64,000 bases of DNA, from positions 1,922,001-1,986,000 of the forward strand of contig OZ176054.1 in the NCBI GenBank assembly GCA_964247055.1. Direction: 5' to 3'. This document shows, one piece after another, positions 12,001-24,005 of this stretch. The DNA is from Paragordius varius. Lineage: Eukaryota > Nematomorpha. The notes below the pieces were generated by a model. The model was not told the DNA's origin. It saw only the letters and a list, made by a program, of their open reading frames with translations, and did not search any database. Every line of letters starts with the position of its first letter. Position 1 is the first letter of the stretch. The position numbers and the translations under genes were made by a program.

Positions 12001-15000
12001 ATAAGACGTAATAGCTGCTGGTAGGGAGAAAATGATTATTACTAATCAATTCCCAATGTTACCTCGTTTTTCCCTAATTAATAATCAATTACACTGTGTA
12101 GAAATTAAACATTTTCCTATATTTATATAAAAAATTTAATACTGTATTGGAATTTTTATGTTGCTAAATATCTAGACAGTTTTTGTATTGATAGAATTAA
12201 TGACATTGAGACAAATAGGCGAATAGAAGGGGAGGGAAGGGGGGGGGGGTTAAACATGTTGGTAATCAAAAAAGCTTAATTTACCGCATTTTCGTTCCTA
12301 GAACAGGATTTAAAACCAATAATACTGTTACTTATTAGTGATTTTGATTGATTTTGCTTTGATGGGTTTTACCTGCCTGTGATTTACTTTTAAATTTATA
12401 TATTGGTATAAAATATTGATATTAATGTTAATAAAATACGCTGTTTATATTGTTTGATAATAAAATATTGTTTAATAATGTTTTGTTTGAGGACAAAATG
12501 ACTTTTTAAAGCTTAATTCTGTCTAAAAAAACCGCAGATGGCAGAGCAATTAAAATAATGCATCCTGAAAAATTTAACATTTCAAAGTTTTAATTTTAAA
12601 AAAGTACCATCTATAAAAATAAAAAAAAAATTAACTTACTCATTCATAAAACACGTACAATATTCCTAAGGATATATCATAACTTAGATATAAATGTATT
12701 TGGAAAAAATCAAGTGTCCCCCCTGTAAAAGTTTAAGTAACTTCCTTTGTACGACAACAAAATGAATATATTGTATCGTACTTTAACAATGGTATACATA
12801 ATCTAAGAATTATAACTAATCCTATTAAAAACATATTTTTAATATTTTGAAATCTTTTTGTAATAAAATATTATATTGTTTTTTTAAAAAAACTTTTAAA
12901 TATTTATTTTTTGTTACATATGACCCTTTTCACACCAATTTGTTAGATTGACTGACAATAATGATGAAAAAATATCAAAATAGGGATTAAGTAAATAAAA
13001 AAAAGTAAAATAGAAAGTTTTTTACCTGTAATTATATAAAAATTATATATAAATAAATAAAGGTGTGTGTATGATTATATATTTTAATTCATTTATCTTT
13101 TATAAAAAAAGTTAAAAAAGTAATAAATTTTTTTCAAATTATCTCTGCGCTAAATGAAAAAATAAATATAAAAAGACCGCAAACATACACCTTTATGCAT
13201 ATTATTTTATTAACATTATAATTTAAAACTTATCTAAAATAATTAAATATTTAAAAACTAAAAACCACAAAAAATGTAAATTAAAATTTAACAAAAATCC
13301 TAAAATTAAAACGCAAAAAGTGCTGACGTGTAGAAAGAAAGAATAAAAAGAAGATTCAATTCTCTTTTATTTGTTTGCTTAGCACAGGAGAAAATGCTGC
13401 TAATATTTGTTTGAGAAGAAGCAAACAATGCAAATAGAAATTCTATACGATAATATATGTATATTGCAATAAAACCAGATACTTTAACAAAACCACTATA
13501 TATATAACAATAAATGAATTTATTGCGTAAAAATCAATTTGAAAATGGTAAAAAGTTATAATTTTAATTATAATCCATTAATAAACTGAAATTATGAGAG
13601 AAAATGTTTATTATATGTGAGAAATTAAAACATAAATTTTAGTAATAACTTAATGTATCTTCCATAAAGCGAATAAACCCTAAAAGCATCCTCAAAACAA
13701 ACATGATTCATAATAAAACCCAATCAATTCAAAAAAAACTAAAAATTAACTCGATAAAACCAAAGTCTCAAATTATTTGCTAAAAAAACTTAGCTTAACT
13801 TACCACAACTTTGTATTTGTAAGCCATGACACAAGCCGTAAGTTCCAACCCCAGGAGGATAAATAAGAACAAGGCCAACGTTCCAGGCAAACATCGGTTG
13901 CTATAGCAACAGCAGGTGGTAAAGGCGGTTAGAATCCCAACCACAAGTAAAACAACCGCTAAACCAAATATGGCTGTGGTAGGAAGTAGCGCAAACTCAG
14001 CATTCCGAATATCCTCATAGTGTGAGTATGCTGAAAAAATCCATACGGTTACGAAGAAAAGGGCGGCGGATATAGCCTATTTATTTAATTAAAAGGTAAA
14101 AAGTTGTTTTGTTAATAATAAATCTTATAAATCATATATATTGTATCGTGTTAAGAGAGGTTTTATTAATGGCAGCCCAAAAAGTATACTTTAATTGGTG
14201 GATAGACAAAAATTGATTGTAAGGACCAAATTCATAAAAGCATTCTAAATTCACCAATTAAAAAAACTTTTGATGAGTACCGTATTATCAATGATAATAA
14301 ATTTATGGTTAAATTCTAATTAATTTAATTAACAAAACGAAACTGCTTAAAGGTAAACACAAAATAATTAATTTTAAATGAAAATTTATGCAAAAATTAA
14401 AACTACCTCGTCATCGACTATTTTTATCTATTTAACACTTTTTAATCAAAATGAGATATTATAAATAAATTTATCCCGTTACTAATGTTTTTTAATTTTA
14501 ATGTAAAATTAAATATGGTAAAGTTAAACAATTTACAAAATTAATTGTTAGTTCCAAGCAATATTATCTAATAAACTGAAAACACTCACCCTGAAGTAAA
14601 AATAACTAAATAAATTAGGACAAATCAATATTAATAATGTTAATTCATTGCATCTCCGTTCCTTTCCCCCCTTTTATGGAATATAATTTTTAAATCATTG
14701 ATTATGTAAATAAAAAAATGGTTTAAACTGGTAATTTTTATATAAAATAAAATTTGTTTGACATTATGTTGTAATTATATAAAGTATCGTGATAATTAAT
14801 GCTTAATATAATAATTATATTAAAGCAAAAATATGTTTGTCATTGTCACAAACAATATTTTTTGCATTGACCATAAAGCATCAGCAACTGTGTAAAAAAC
14901 AATTACCGGATTAAATTTTGACGCAACTATAATTATTAAAACTTTAAAAATAGATATCTTAAAATATATTTTAAATAAAAAATGGCCAATAAAATAGAGA

Positions 15001-15217
15001 ATTCCGATTTGTAAATGAAAACTCCAAGAAAACAAAAAAGGCAAAATAATAATAAAATAATATTTATGAATACAAGAATTTGGTATAATTAAACAAATAT
15101 TTAAGAAAAATTAAGGTTTTTATAAAATATAATTTAAATTTAAAGATGTACCAAAAATACGACGGATATTAATCCAAGAATACTCCGCAGAACGGGAACC
15201 AAAAGCGATGATTTCAT
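5701..15217 (-). CDS. Tetraspanin, complete five-exon gene (267 aa)
   Basis: Coding exons run 15217-15152, 14076-13804, 10950-10687, 9864-9781 and 5817-5701. Every intron is GT-AG and in phase 0, and the spliced frame is 267 codons plus stop. The product has four membrane segments: TM1 about residues 10-35 (spanning the first junction), TM2 about 56-80, TM3 about 84-108 with the family's Glu, and TM4 about 213-241, also with a Glu (IIEVAVGFF). The large extracellular loop (about 111-212) has the diagnostic CCG at 148-150 and PSSCC at 178-182, plus Cys 188 and Cys 203, giving three disulfide pairs. Juxtamembrane cysteines (TTCCCY) could be palmitoylated. The 26-residue basic tail follows GMPTKQKK. 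Tetraspanins organise partner receptors in membrane microdomains; I cannot name the paralogue. The ATG at 15217 has an in-frame stop just upstream, next to a TTTTTTTACAG acceptor at about 15258, suggesting a 5' untranslated intron or trans-splicing. Confidence 0.92.
6247..6742. mobile_element. MITE, AATTGGGGTA family, copy 1 (in tetraspanin intron 4)
   Basis: The 19-bp terminal inverted repeats TTCGATTCAAATTGGGGTA (6247-6265) and TACCCCAATTCGAATCGAA (6724-6742) differ by one base. The 496-bp element has no coding frame. A second, more diverged copy in the same orientation lies at 23359-23900, sharing internal blocks such as TATATAAATAAGCCGAAATA and AAGTGCAAACTTTTGCCA. Confidence 0.8.
9029..9059. 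repeat. (AT)n microsatellite
   Basis: An uninterrupted AT dinucleotide run of about 30 bp in tetraspanin intron 4. Similar runs occur near 17162, 26784, 42449, 51489, 56339 and 57913. Confidence 0.9.
13059..13194. repeat. Small inverted-repeat element in tetraspanin intron 2
   Basis: AAAGGTGTGTGTATG at 13059-13073 is mirrored by CATACACCTTT at 13184-13194. The span is about 136 bp with an AT-only middle, compatible with a short MITE or a hairpin remnant. No coding content. Confidence 0.45.
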
Positions 15218-15381
15218 GTATAGTGAGATAGATAACAAAGATATGTAAAGTGTTCACCTGTAAAAAAACTTATAAACATGTGATATTTAAAAAAATATAT
15301 TTTTATTTAAAAATTTTATTAATTATATTTTTAATTAGTATTTTGTCATTTTGAATTTTTGAAAGTTCAAATTTTAAAAAA
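15218..15381. promoter_or_regulatory. Shared upstream region of divergent tetraspanin and LIN9 genes
   Basis: Only 164 bp separate the start codons of the minus-strand tetraspanin and the plus-strand LIN9. On the minus strand a clear acceptor (poly-T then ACAG, about 15258) precedes the tetraspanin ATG by about 40 nt. On the plus strand a weak AG lies at 15364-15365. The interval is almost pure A+T and has no motif I can name. It could be a bidirectional promoter, or the true promoters may lie further out if 5' exons overlap or leaders are trans-spliced. Confidence 0.4.
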
Positions 15382-18300
15382 ATGTTAAGCCACCAGCCAA
15401 GTGCCGAGTTGAGGAATTTTTTGAAACTGCCAAAAGCATCGAACTGGCTTTACTATGAATGGTTTTATTCAGATATGGATAGAGCTCTTTTTTCGATGCG
15501 AAATGATTTTTGGCTTTGTTTTAAAGCTACTTTCCCAAATCTTCATATCAACCAATTGAGTAAACATGAATGGCGATATGTTAGAAGGTGTTTGGGGAAA
15601 CCACGCAGGTTTAACAATATAGTAATTTTAGGTGTTCCCATGCATTTTTTAACGAAGAGCGTAAATCTTTAAAACAAAAGCGTGATAAAATGAGAAGTAT
15701 TTGGCAACTCGATTACGATAAAACGATGAACATAAAATCTATAACATCTATTGGCCATTTCATAAGTATTATTTAGTATATTTGCATTATCATACAATTT
15801 AAATTATTTATCTCTTTTTTACTATTTTTAAATTTACAAGGTTACATACAGTAAACGCTAATATTAATGTATTTATAGATCAATTGAGTTCTGATGTACG
15901 TACATCACCGGAAGCGACTACCAATGCATTAATCAGTGAATACTTTTTAGCGGATATCCCGGCTTGTGTGCCTCATCCCCCCATCATTGGAGCCAAGGTT
16001 ATAGCTCGTATAAGGGAACCCTGTACAGGTTTACATTCTTACTTTGGGGGAATTTTTCTGAATTATTTTAATATGTATTAAAACTGTTTTTAATCGAAAA
16101 TTTTTAGTTTTTACAGTTTTTCATACTACGAATTTTTTTACTTCTCAAGTCTTATAGTTTTGAGTAGATATTAAGAAAAAATGGAAGATTTAAATGGACA
16201 AATATAATTATTTATTTATTGCTTTAAGCGAGATATAATTTCTATTGTATATAACAACACATTTATATATGAAACACTCGAATCGTATAGTTTCATATTT
16301 CGCTTTACTTATTTACCAATATTATGTGTGTTCTATCATCGTCGCATAGGTATGTATACGGGCCGTATCGTAGCCATAGATCATTGGGCCTGGCAGTATA
16401 GAGTGTGTTTTGATCAACCATTCCTGGGTACTCAAAGCGTGCCAGATTATGAGATTCAATCTTGGAAATGGTATGAACCAATAATGGCATCTTTCAATAT
16501 TTTTGATTCTTATCAATCGTCTGCTACCAACGCTTTTGAAATCAACAACAACAATAATAATAAAAATTTTGCAAACGAACGAAATATAATTACGACGAAT
16601 GGGACTCATCTAATCTCCAACAAGTATTGTATTATATATTCCGTTAAAATGTGTCAAATTATTATTTGAGAATCAATATAAAGACAATTTACTAAATGTT
16701 TACCATTGGGTAAGAATTAGTTGAATTTATTACCTTATCTATCTAATCTTTATTTCCCAAATAAAAAATCAAAATAAATATGGTTGTTTTTTCATAAAAT
16801 ATTAGTTTTTTTAGCTTTTACGTTTGGTACATATAATTTTAATTTTACTCTAATTAAAATCATGTATATGAAAATTTTTATCTTAATAATTTAATATTGT
16901 TAGATTTAAAGTTTTGGGTTCCCATTCAATGCAAACAGTCGAGAGTACGGATAGCATCCCTAGTTCCTACAAAGGTTTCAAATTTAGCAAATTTATGCTA
17001 TGTTTCAATTTTAAGTTAAAATATTACTCGAAACAAAATTTATACTCTGAATACAATTTTTCACTTATAAATATGTAATTTGAATCATTTATGGAACGTC
17101 ATAGGTTTTAAAATTATATATATTTTTTAAACATTTTTTTAAAAAGTTAGCACCTTAATTCTATATATATATATATATATATACCCATTTCATAGATTTA
17201 AACTTGTTTGCGTTATTTGTTCATTTTTAGGTTCGTCTACGCCGCAACCACAACCGTCTCAATTAAGTACGTTGGATGTGGCTTCAGTCGTTAATTTACA
17301 TGCTCATTTAACATCATCTACGCCAACAATCGGTTATTTACCCGCAAACACGACCCTAATTAATAACGCGACACCATTTTGGGTTAATGCACACCAATCG
17401 AATACTACCTTTTCTCAATTGCTAAATGGACAGTCTTCTAATGTATGTGTGTCATCCATCCTACTTAATACTGTTAAAATTAAAATTTTACACAGACAAA
17501 AAGGGTGCAAAGAAATATTTGTTGCATATAAACTTTGATATTTCCTGTTAAACTATAAAATTAAGTGTGTTACCAATTTACATATATATATCCAATTCTG
17601 CAACACAAAATTAACCTAAACAAAGAGTTTACAAAAATATGGTTTTATTTTTTGAAAAATATTTTCAATTGAATTTTTACGCTTTGTCCGTATTATTACA
17701 ATTTTTACTGAATTCATTAATAATTAGGAACAAAGGTTAAATAATAACCAGGCTTCTCAAATGACGGCTCCAACACCTGGGACACCCCATTTCATATATT
17801 ACAAGGAGCAATCGCAGGATAAAACCATTATACATTTCCAAAAATCGAAAGGTAGAGAGCGAAAATGATAGATAGATAGCTAGATAGATATATGCCTTAT
17901 ATTAATATTTAATTTCTTTTTGCGCTAAAATCACTGAGATTTGGGCATTGTTACAAATGATATAAATATTGTCCACAATGAGTGTTTTGCAAATTAATTT
18001 TATTTGGATTATATATCTCTCCATAATTATTCGCTAGTTTTTATAATATTTAATTACTAAATGATTATTGCAATAATAATTGAGTTAAACAAATTTGGAA
18101 AATTTTATTCCATCGCTTAGATTATCCCACACAAAAGATACCAGGAATTATTGGTGCAAACAATGGGTTATTATCACATTTCGTGTCCCCGTTGAAAACA
18201 TCAAACCTCCTTACTACAACAAACGACAACAATGTTAATGTAGATGGTGGGGCAGTTACTGGTTTAAAAGGTTTTTTTCTATGAAAAAAGAATATATTTC

Positions 18301-19849
18301 TTTCTCGAATAAATTTATATTGACTCATAATTTTAACTACTACACAAAATAATCTACTACTATTCATCAATTTAAAAATTTTTATTACACAGTAGCTATC
18401 CCTTCATCGGTACCTAAGGTGATTGGGAACGCCACGACCATACTTAAAAACACTTCACCTGTGAAATCGTTGCTGAATAAAGCTCTGTTAAAGGCAGCCT
18501 CTATGGTTAATGAATCCTCCAAACAACAGAGAGCAATTGAATTAAATATTAATAATGCTGTAGTATCAAATCCTATTAATTCCAACGATCACGTTAATAA
18601 TGCCTTAGCATCGGATTTAATAAACGATGCCCGATTATTTCATTTACCCCCTAACCATCAACACTCGACATTGGTATCGTCTCCTTCGCCCTACCTTACT
18701 CTCAGTGATTCACGAAGGAATTTAATGAACCGTTTAGCTAACACTTTAACGGCCAATAGTCCAGACACTTATCGTATGCTAGTGACTGAACGTTTAAAAC
18801 AATTACAAGCAAATTATGTTAGAGTTAATACTTCCTCTTCAATGGTAGCAAATAATAATGAGGATAGTAATGTAAAAGATTACCTTAAATTAGAGTTGGT
18901 CATTCGTTTATCGGCACTGGCTAAAGCGTTTAGAATTAAAATGGGCCACATAACTGCCCTACGGGATTTGAATGATAAGGCTGAACGATTCCAAAGTACC
19001 ACACCTAATGGTAAAACTATTACGAATGCGACCACACATGATGCGGTTGGAAATAATATAGTAGTATCTCCATCTCAACTGTATCCTTACTCGTTTAAGA
19101 AGAGTTACGCGAACCTTATTATGCTTATACATCACACGAATGAATTGATTGCCCAACTATTTGATGATGTTAAGTTGCTTGAGGCTAGGTTTAAAAAAGA
19201 TATTTGTCAAGATCATGTGAATGGAAATATGGTTATAAATAAAGGCATTAAACGCGAATTTGATTATAACAAATCTACCTCCTCGGATCCTTACTACGAT
19301 CATGCTACAACTTTAGTACAAAAACTAATTAAAAACAATGCATCAACTTTCCCACTCTTTGAAGGTTTTGTTGATAAAATGCATACCTCATTATCTAACA
19401 AGATTGAAAATAGATTACCCCAAGTTTTAAGCTCTCATATGCCATCTGCTAGCAATATAAACGGGAAAAACAAGAATGTTGATCGTATTGAACAAATGCT
19501 AAATTTAATAACTCATTATACCTCGTTATCACTTAGACTGAAATCGGGACCCTCTACCCTTCAAAACACATATGATGGCGTAAAAGAAGGTTTTTTAAAA
19601 ATTCAGTTTTTTACTTTACATTTTTTTATTGACTGACAATTTTTAAACATTAATATATTTTTAGAAACAGAATCGTTAACCCCAACACCCCAATATGTGC
19701 CCGATTTCGAGGAATTGATGCGTAAAGTAAAATCTATAAAATCTACCATACTAATGCAAAACGCTCAAAATCAAAATCATTTCCAAGATAATGTTGAGAT
19801 ACACCTTAATCATTTACGACAACTTATGTCACAGGATAGACATATTTAG
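15382..19849 (+). CDS. LIN9: LIN9, DREAM/MuvB complex subunit (885 aa)
   Basis: Exons: 15382-15608, 15632-15765, 15879-16028, 16350-16628, 17231-17442, 17728-17851, 18121-18270, 18393-19589, 19665-19849; all phases agree. LIN9 (Mip130/ALY family) is a nuclear scaffold of the MuvB core that represses or activates cell-cycle genes with E2F/RB or B-MYB. The DIRP domain is about residues 11-105 (LRNFLKLPKASNWLYYEWFY, then GKPRRCSHAFFNEER). A Tudor-like segment follows at about 153-220 (IGAKVIARI, MYTGRIVAIDHWAWQYRV, GTQSVPDYE). The C-terminal MuvB region is about 590-690 (LSALAKAFRIKMGHI) and the end is about 865-885 (NVEIHLNHLRQLM). It is much longer than the roughly 550-residue human protein because of Asn/Ser/Thr-rich linkers, mainly residues 235-590. 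It starts almost at the DIRP domain, with an in-frame stop upstream, so a short 5' coding exon could be missing. Intron 1 is only 23 nt. Confidence 0.93.
15609..15631 (+). other. 23-nt spliceosomal intron inside the LIN9 DIRP domain
   Basis: The 23 bases from GT (15609-15610) to AG (15630-15631) break the reading frame. Removing them restores a continuous DIRP motif, GKPRR|CSHAFFNEERKSLKQKR, matching the conserved order of the family (KPRRC.xAFFxEERxxLKQKR). The donor is GTTTAA and the acceptor TTTTAG. The next shortest introns I find in the window are about 65-75 nt. Confidence 0.85.
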
Positions 19850-22575
19850 TGGAGTCATGTCTAAAAGGGATAATAATTAATCTTTTATTAAATTTTTATA
19901 CTAATTACCAATTATTACTAAATTATTTATTTAAGATTTTGAATGTTTATATTTAATGGTTCCTTATCTTTATCTCATATGTTTGGTTTTTATTTTAATT
20001 TTTGTCTCCTACACGATTTTCCAAATGTTTTGCATTTAAAAGTTAAAAAAGTATTTTTTCCATATATGATTGACTCAAATGTTTTTAAATTGAAATAATT
20101 CAATTCTAAACATTGGTAATTTAATTCAAATGCAAATTTATCTCTGATTTTTATACACATGTCACTCTACATTTGTCGATTAAACTTAAATATTGATTAA
20201 TTAGTCTTATTAGATTTTTAGATATAAGTGATCATATAAATTTATTAATTTATCGATTGTAAATAATAAATTTATAAATATAATAGATATTTTAATTAGT
20301 TGGCTTAATTATCTAATTGTATTCTTATATTACACCAAAAGATGCATGACTCGTTTTATAATTCTATTTAAAATATAATTTGAGGTTTCGACAATTTGTT
20401 TCACAACTTGTGAGTTATAAATTTAATATATTGTCGTTATATTCAAATTTTTTGCAATATAAAGATGTTCAGGTTGGGAAGTTTACCGTCATTCCATCCG
20501 ATAGATTCCGTGACCTATTGGGGTAATTTCATCCAGGCATAATAGTCTCTATGCATGACATTGTTTCGATTGATATATAAACCAAAAGTAGTCAATAAGA
20601 CCATTTTTAAAAAAGATTTGGCTTTTTATAAAGTAATAATACAGCTTTTCATACATAATGTAAATTGATGCAAATGATCGCAAGATTTATCATTTACCTC
20701 AGCACTATACCAATTATGGACAAAATGTTTAAATAGTTTTACCATACTTTTAATCCACATTACTTAAATAGTGATAATGCGGAGGCTCGAATAAACAATA
20801 TATTTTGGGGGTATGAATAAGCATACTTAGTTCGATCAGAACAACTTGTCTTTTATTATTATACCTGTATAGTTTAATAATTTTATACAAAAATGTCCGA
20901 AGACGCATTTACATCTAATCTGGAGATGACAATGATATGAAATACATTAATTACGAATCCATGGATCACGTGGATCATTATCAAAAAAATTGAGAAGATG
21001 ATTAGGCAACTCGTTGATGTTTTAACAGCCAAATATTTATCCATACTCTATTACTTAATAATTTTGATACCAATAAAGGCAAGCCTACATTAAAAGGTGC
21101 GAGTTTTCCTAGCTCGATAGTCAGAAGGGGAGCCAAGTATAGCTGTGTGCGGATGGGCCGTTGCCCGATAAAATTTTTTAATAGTCGCTATGTTGCTCTA
21201 GATTTAAGATTTTAGCGATCGTTTAAGCATAATTTAATAGCTTTCTGAGGCATAACGTAAACATTGTAAAGACACTTTAATATATCATAAAAACACTTTT
21301 TCCACATAATTTTATGCTGATGAAGACTCCTATCGCCTAAAAATTATAATTAGAAATTTGTTTGCCTCCAATTAAAAGTTTTTCCTTAAAAAATCTACTT
21401 TAAATAATAAGGCAAACAACTATTTGTAAAATCTGAGCTAATACAAATCTTCGGCAGCTTCGAATTATATGAACTTCAATTTTCAATATAAATTACATCT
21501 CCCATAAAATACTTAATGTATTGGCAAAATTAAAATTTATAAACCTGCGTTTTAACTTATTTATTCAAAATCAAACATACATTAAAAAATCTTATCGTGT
21601 AATCTCGGCTCATCTGTAGGAATACTTACACTCTCGGGCCATTTAAAACTTAAGATTATTGATGTTATGTTACAATGTATAACATATTTAATAATTGTTT
21701 TTGGAATGAAGGATATACATTTCGCCAAAATTTATATATTTATTTTGAAATCCTCATATGATTGATTCATGCCCAAAACATTACTTAAATCATGATACTT
21801 TTTTCTAGCCAGGAAATAGTGAATTCGTTGGTTATGATAAACACTCTTTTACATCCTGGAGTAGTTTCGAAAAAAATAGAGTTTCTAAAAACATCTTTGT
21901 AAGAAAATCCATATATAAAGATAAAAAAATCATCTCAAACTCTTACGCGCCCTTTTACATTTTTAATGGCAAAGAAACTGACAAAAAGTTTTATATATTA
22001 GCAAACAAAATTAATGTACTTTAGTTTGTTTATATTAAACCACATATTATAATATTTTTTTTTCAAATCAGACCTCTGTATAGAGTTGATGGGAGGGCTT
22101 ACCAAACTTTAAACTCTAGAAGAGTAATGTTCAGAATAATGGCCCCGTACCGCATTAAAAAATATAACAAATGGAGAATAATAATTAATTTATCATTTTT
22201 CAATAATGGCACTGTAAATTTGCGATCACGATATATCTATATCGTTGGCAAAATTGAAAATATAATCTTCACAAATAACTAAAAAATCAAAATGTTGTTT
22301 ATCTTCATTATATTTGAATCGCTCATGTAAAAATCCAATGTTTTTCGCCGCCTTTTGCTTTTTTTAAGTTATAAAAACATCAGGCAAATAAATGTATGAG
22401 AAATATAAATAACTTTGGAGAGCTTCAAATTGCAATGACCATCAAATTAATATTTATTAATATTAATATCAGTTGTTCGTTTTAATTGTTATGAGTTTTA
22501 GCTAATACAGGAGAAGAGGGTTTGATAATTAATTTTAATCAGTACAATTTTCAAAACAGGAGTTTCTAGCTTAAG

Positions 22576-22770
22576 CTTTGGGGTGGAAAACTTCCAAATG
22601 TCAACGGATACAAAAATGAAAACAAAATGGTGTTAAAAAGTGTTTTTATTCAAATTTTATCATTACTAAGATATTTCTAAAATTATAAAATATCGTAATT
22701 CATTTGGTTTTTATTTCAAGTTTTTTGTAGTGCCATGCGGCCTTATTTTGGACACCCCTGTTCTAAGACA
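22576..22770. mobile_element. hAT-type terminus / fragment
   Basis: TTTGGACACCCCTG at 22745-22758 is the reverse complement of CAGGGGTGTCCAAA, a common hAT end. It is preceded by GCCATGCGGCC, which resembles the GCGGCCC stretch in the hAT element at 52223-52515. A convincing partner end and target duplication were not found, so I call it a fragment. Confidence 0.45.
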
Positions 22771-22989
22771 CTGTAAAATAAAACCATTTTTTTCTAATTA
22801 TAATGGGTATCATTGATCAAAAACGAGTGTTATATTAAAGAATCTGATTGATAAATCATATTTAATTACAATTTTTTGGCTCTGGGATAGTTAGCCCTTA
22901 TTGTATCATTTATTTGATTTATGACAAATCTGTTGCTGATTATGGTAGGAAAGTTTGTTTCATTTATAAAGATATTATTTATGGCTGAA

Positions 22990-23180
22990 GAACAGTGACC
23001 CCAGACTGCAGCGCACGGGCTGCAGGCGGATTAAAAACGCTTTTTGCGGCTCTAATTAATTTTCTGATTATTCAAAATAACTTATGTGTCAATGAGATAT
23101 GCAATGTTTGTCGGTATTTATGGTGCACGGAACGGCCCTTGCAAAAAAGTTCTTTTGGCACCCCTTCATTTTTGTGAGTA
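22990..23180. other. G+C-richer anonymous patch
   Basis: This stretch is visibly richer in G+C than its surroundings (for example GCAGCGCACGGGCTGCAGG) and holds a 60-codon plus-strand frame with no recognisable motif. It is probably a piece of a dispersed element, though a small exon cannot be excluded. Confidence 0.3.
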
Positions 23181-23358
23181 CCACTTCTGTAGGATACATA
23201 CTCTTTATATATTATTTTTAGGATATAAAAATTTGATAATTATTTTTTAGCCAAAAATGAAACAAACGCCACTAAAAACTCCAGTGTTTTTGATCATATA
23301 ATGTTTTTTAATTATTTATTTACAATCAAAATATTTATTTTAACAAGTCCATTAAGAC

Positions 23359-23900
23359 TTCGTCTCAAATTGGGTATTTTAATACCCCAGGCAATATTCA
23401 ATTAATTATTTTTAAAAAACTACTAAGGAAAAGAGTCCCAATTTAAATTTATGCTTCTAACCTCATAAAAATTATATAAATAAGCCGAAATATCTCAATA
23501 AAATTTAGTTTTGAAAAAGAGTTTCATGCCAAACTAATTTGGTGGTTTTTTTATTTTACAACATATTTGCTAAATATCGTGTTTATTCAATTTTAAAGCT
23601 GAAATCAAAGATAATTTTTTATTAAAAGCACGTCTTACATTAATAGAAACAGATAAAGTGGTTTATTTTGTATTATTTTTTATATTAGCTAATGCACATA
23701 TGTCAGGTTGATAAAATTTTTACCATTGAATTTTAACTTTAAATAAGTAATATCAAGTATTTTTTAATTCATTATTTTATAGATTTTGGTTCAATAAATG
23801 TTATATAAGTGCAAACTTTTGCCAGGTTTGAATTCCATATTTTTTGGAGTATTTTATTTTGAACAGGCCTGAGTATCCAACTAACTCAATTTAATTTGAA
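23359..23900. mobile_element. MITE, AATTGGGGTA family, copy 2
   Basis: Same family and orientation as the element at 6247-6742. The ends are TTCGTCTCAAATTGGGTA and TAACTCAATTTAATTTGAA, more diverged than in copy 1. Shared internal blocks include ATATAAATAAGCCGAAATAT and AGCTAATGCACA. It ends about 105 bp before the MON1 start codon, so it may form part of the MON1 upstream region. Confidence 0.75.
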
Positions 23901-24005
23901 GGACTGAAATGAACGGTTGTACCTTAAAGAAAGTAAAATATTTATCCTCGAATCCCAATATGATAAACACACTGAAATAAACACTATCCTTAAATCATAT
24001 GTAAA

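Larger units (their letters stand above)
19850..24005. other. Intergenic, LIN9 3' side to MON1
   Basis: No gene is supported. It contains an A+T-rich LIN9 downstream region, a short G+C-richer stretch at about 20470-20540 with no long frame, and a segment near 21.24-21.35 kb resembling part of the 1-kb palindrome. It also contains a hAT-like terminus at about 22745-22758, a G+C-richer patch at 22990-23180, and the MITE at 23359-23900. Confidence 0.5.

Noticed and set aside
14820-15044. 74-codon hydrophobic minus-strand frame inside tetraspanin intron 1
   Set aside because: The flanking exons join precisely in phase 0 to give a continuous TM1, so this frame would disrupt the protein. Its Phe/Ile-rich content is expected from A+T-rich DNA.
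16624-16627. LIN9 exon 4 donor at GTATTG (after 16623)
   Set aside because: It leaves phase 2, whereas the next exon (17231) needs phase 1. The donor after 16628 fits.
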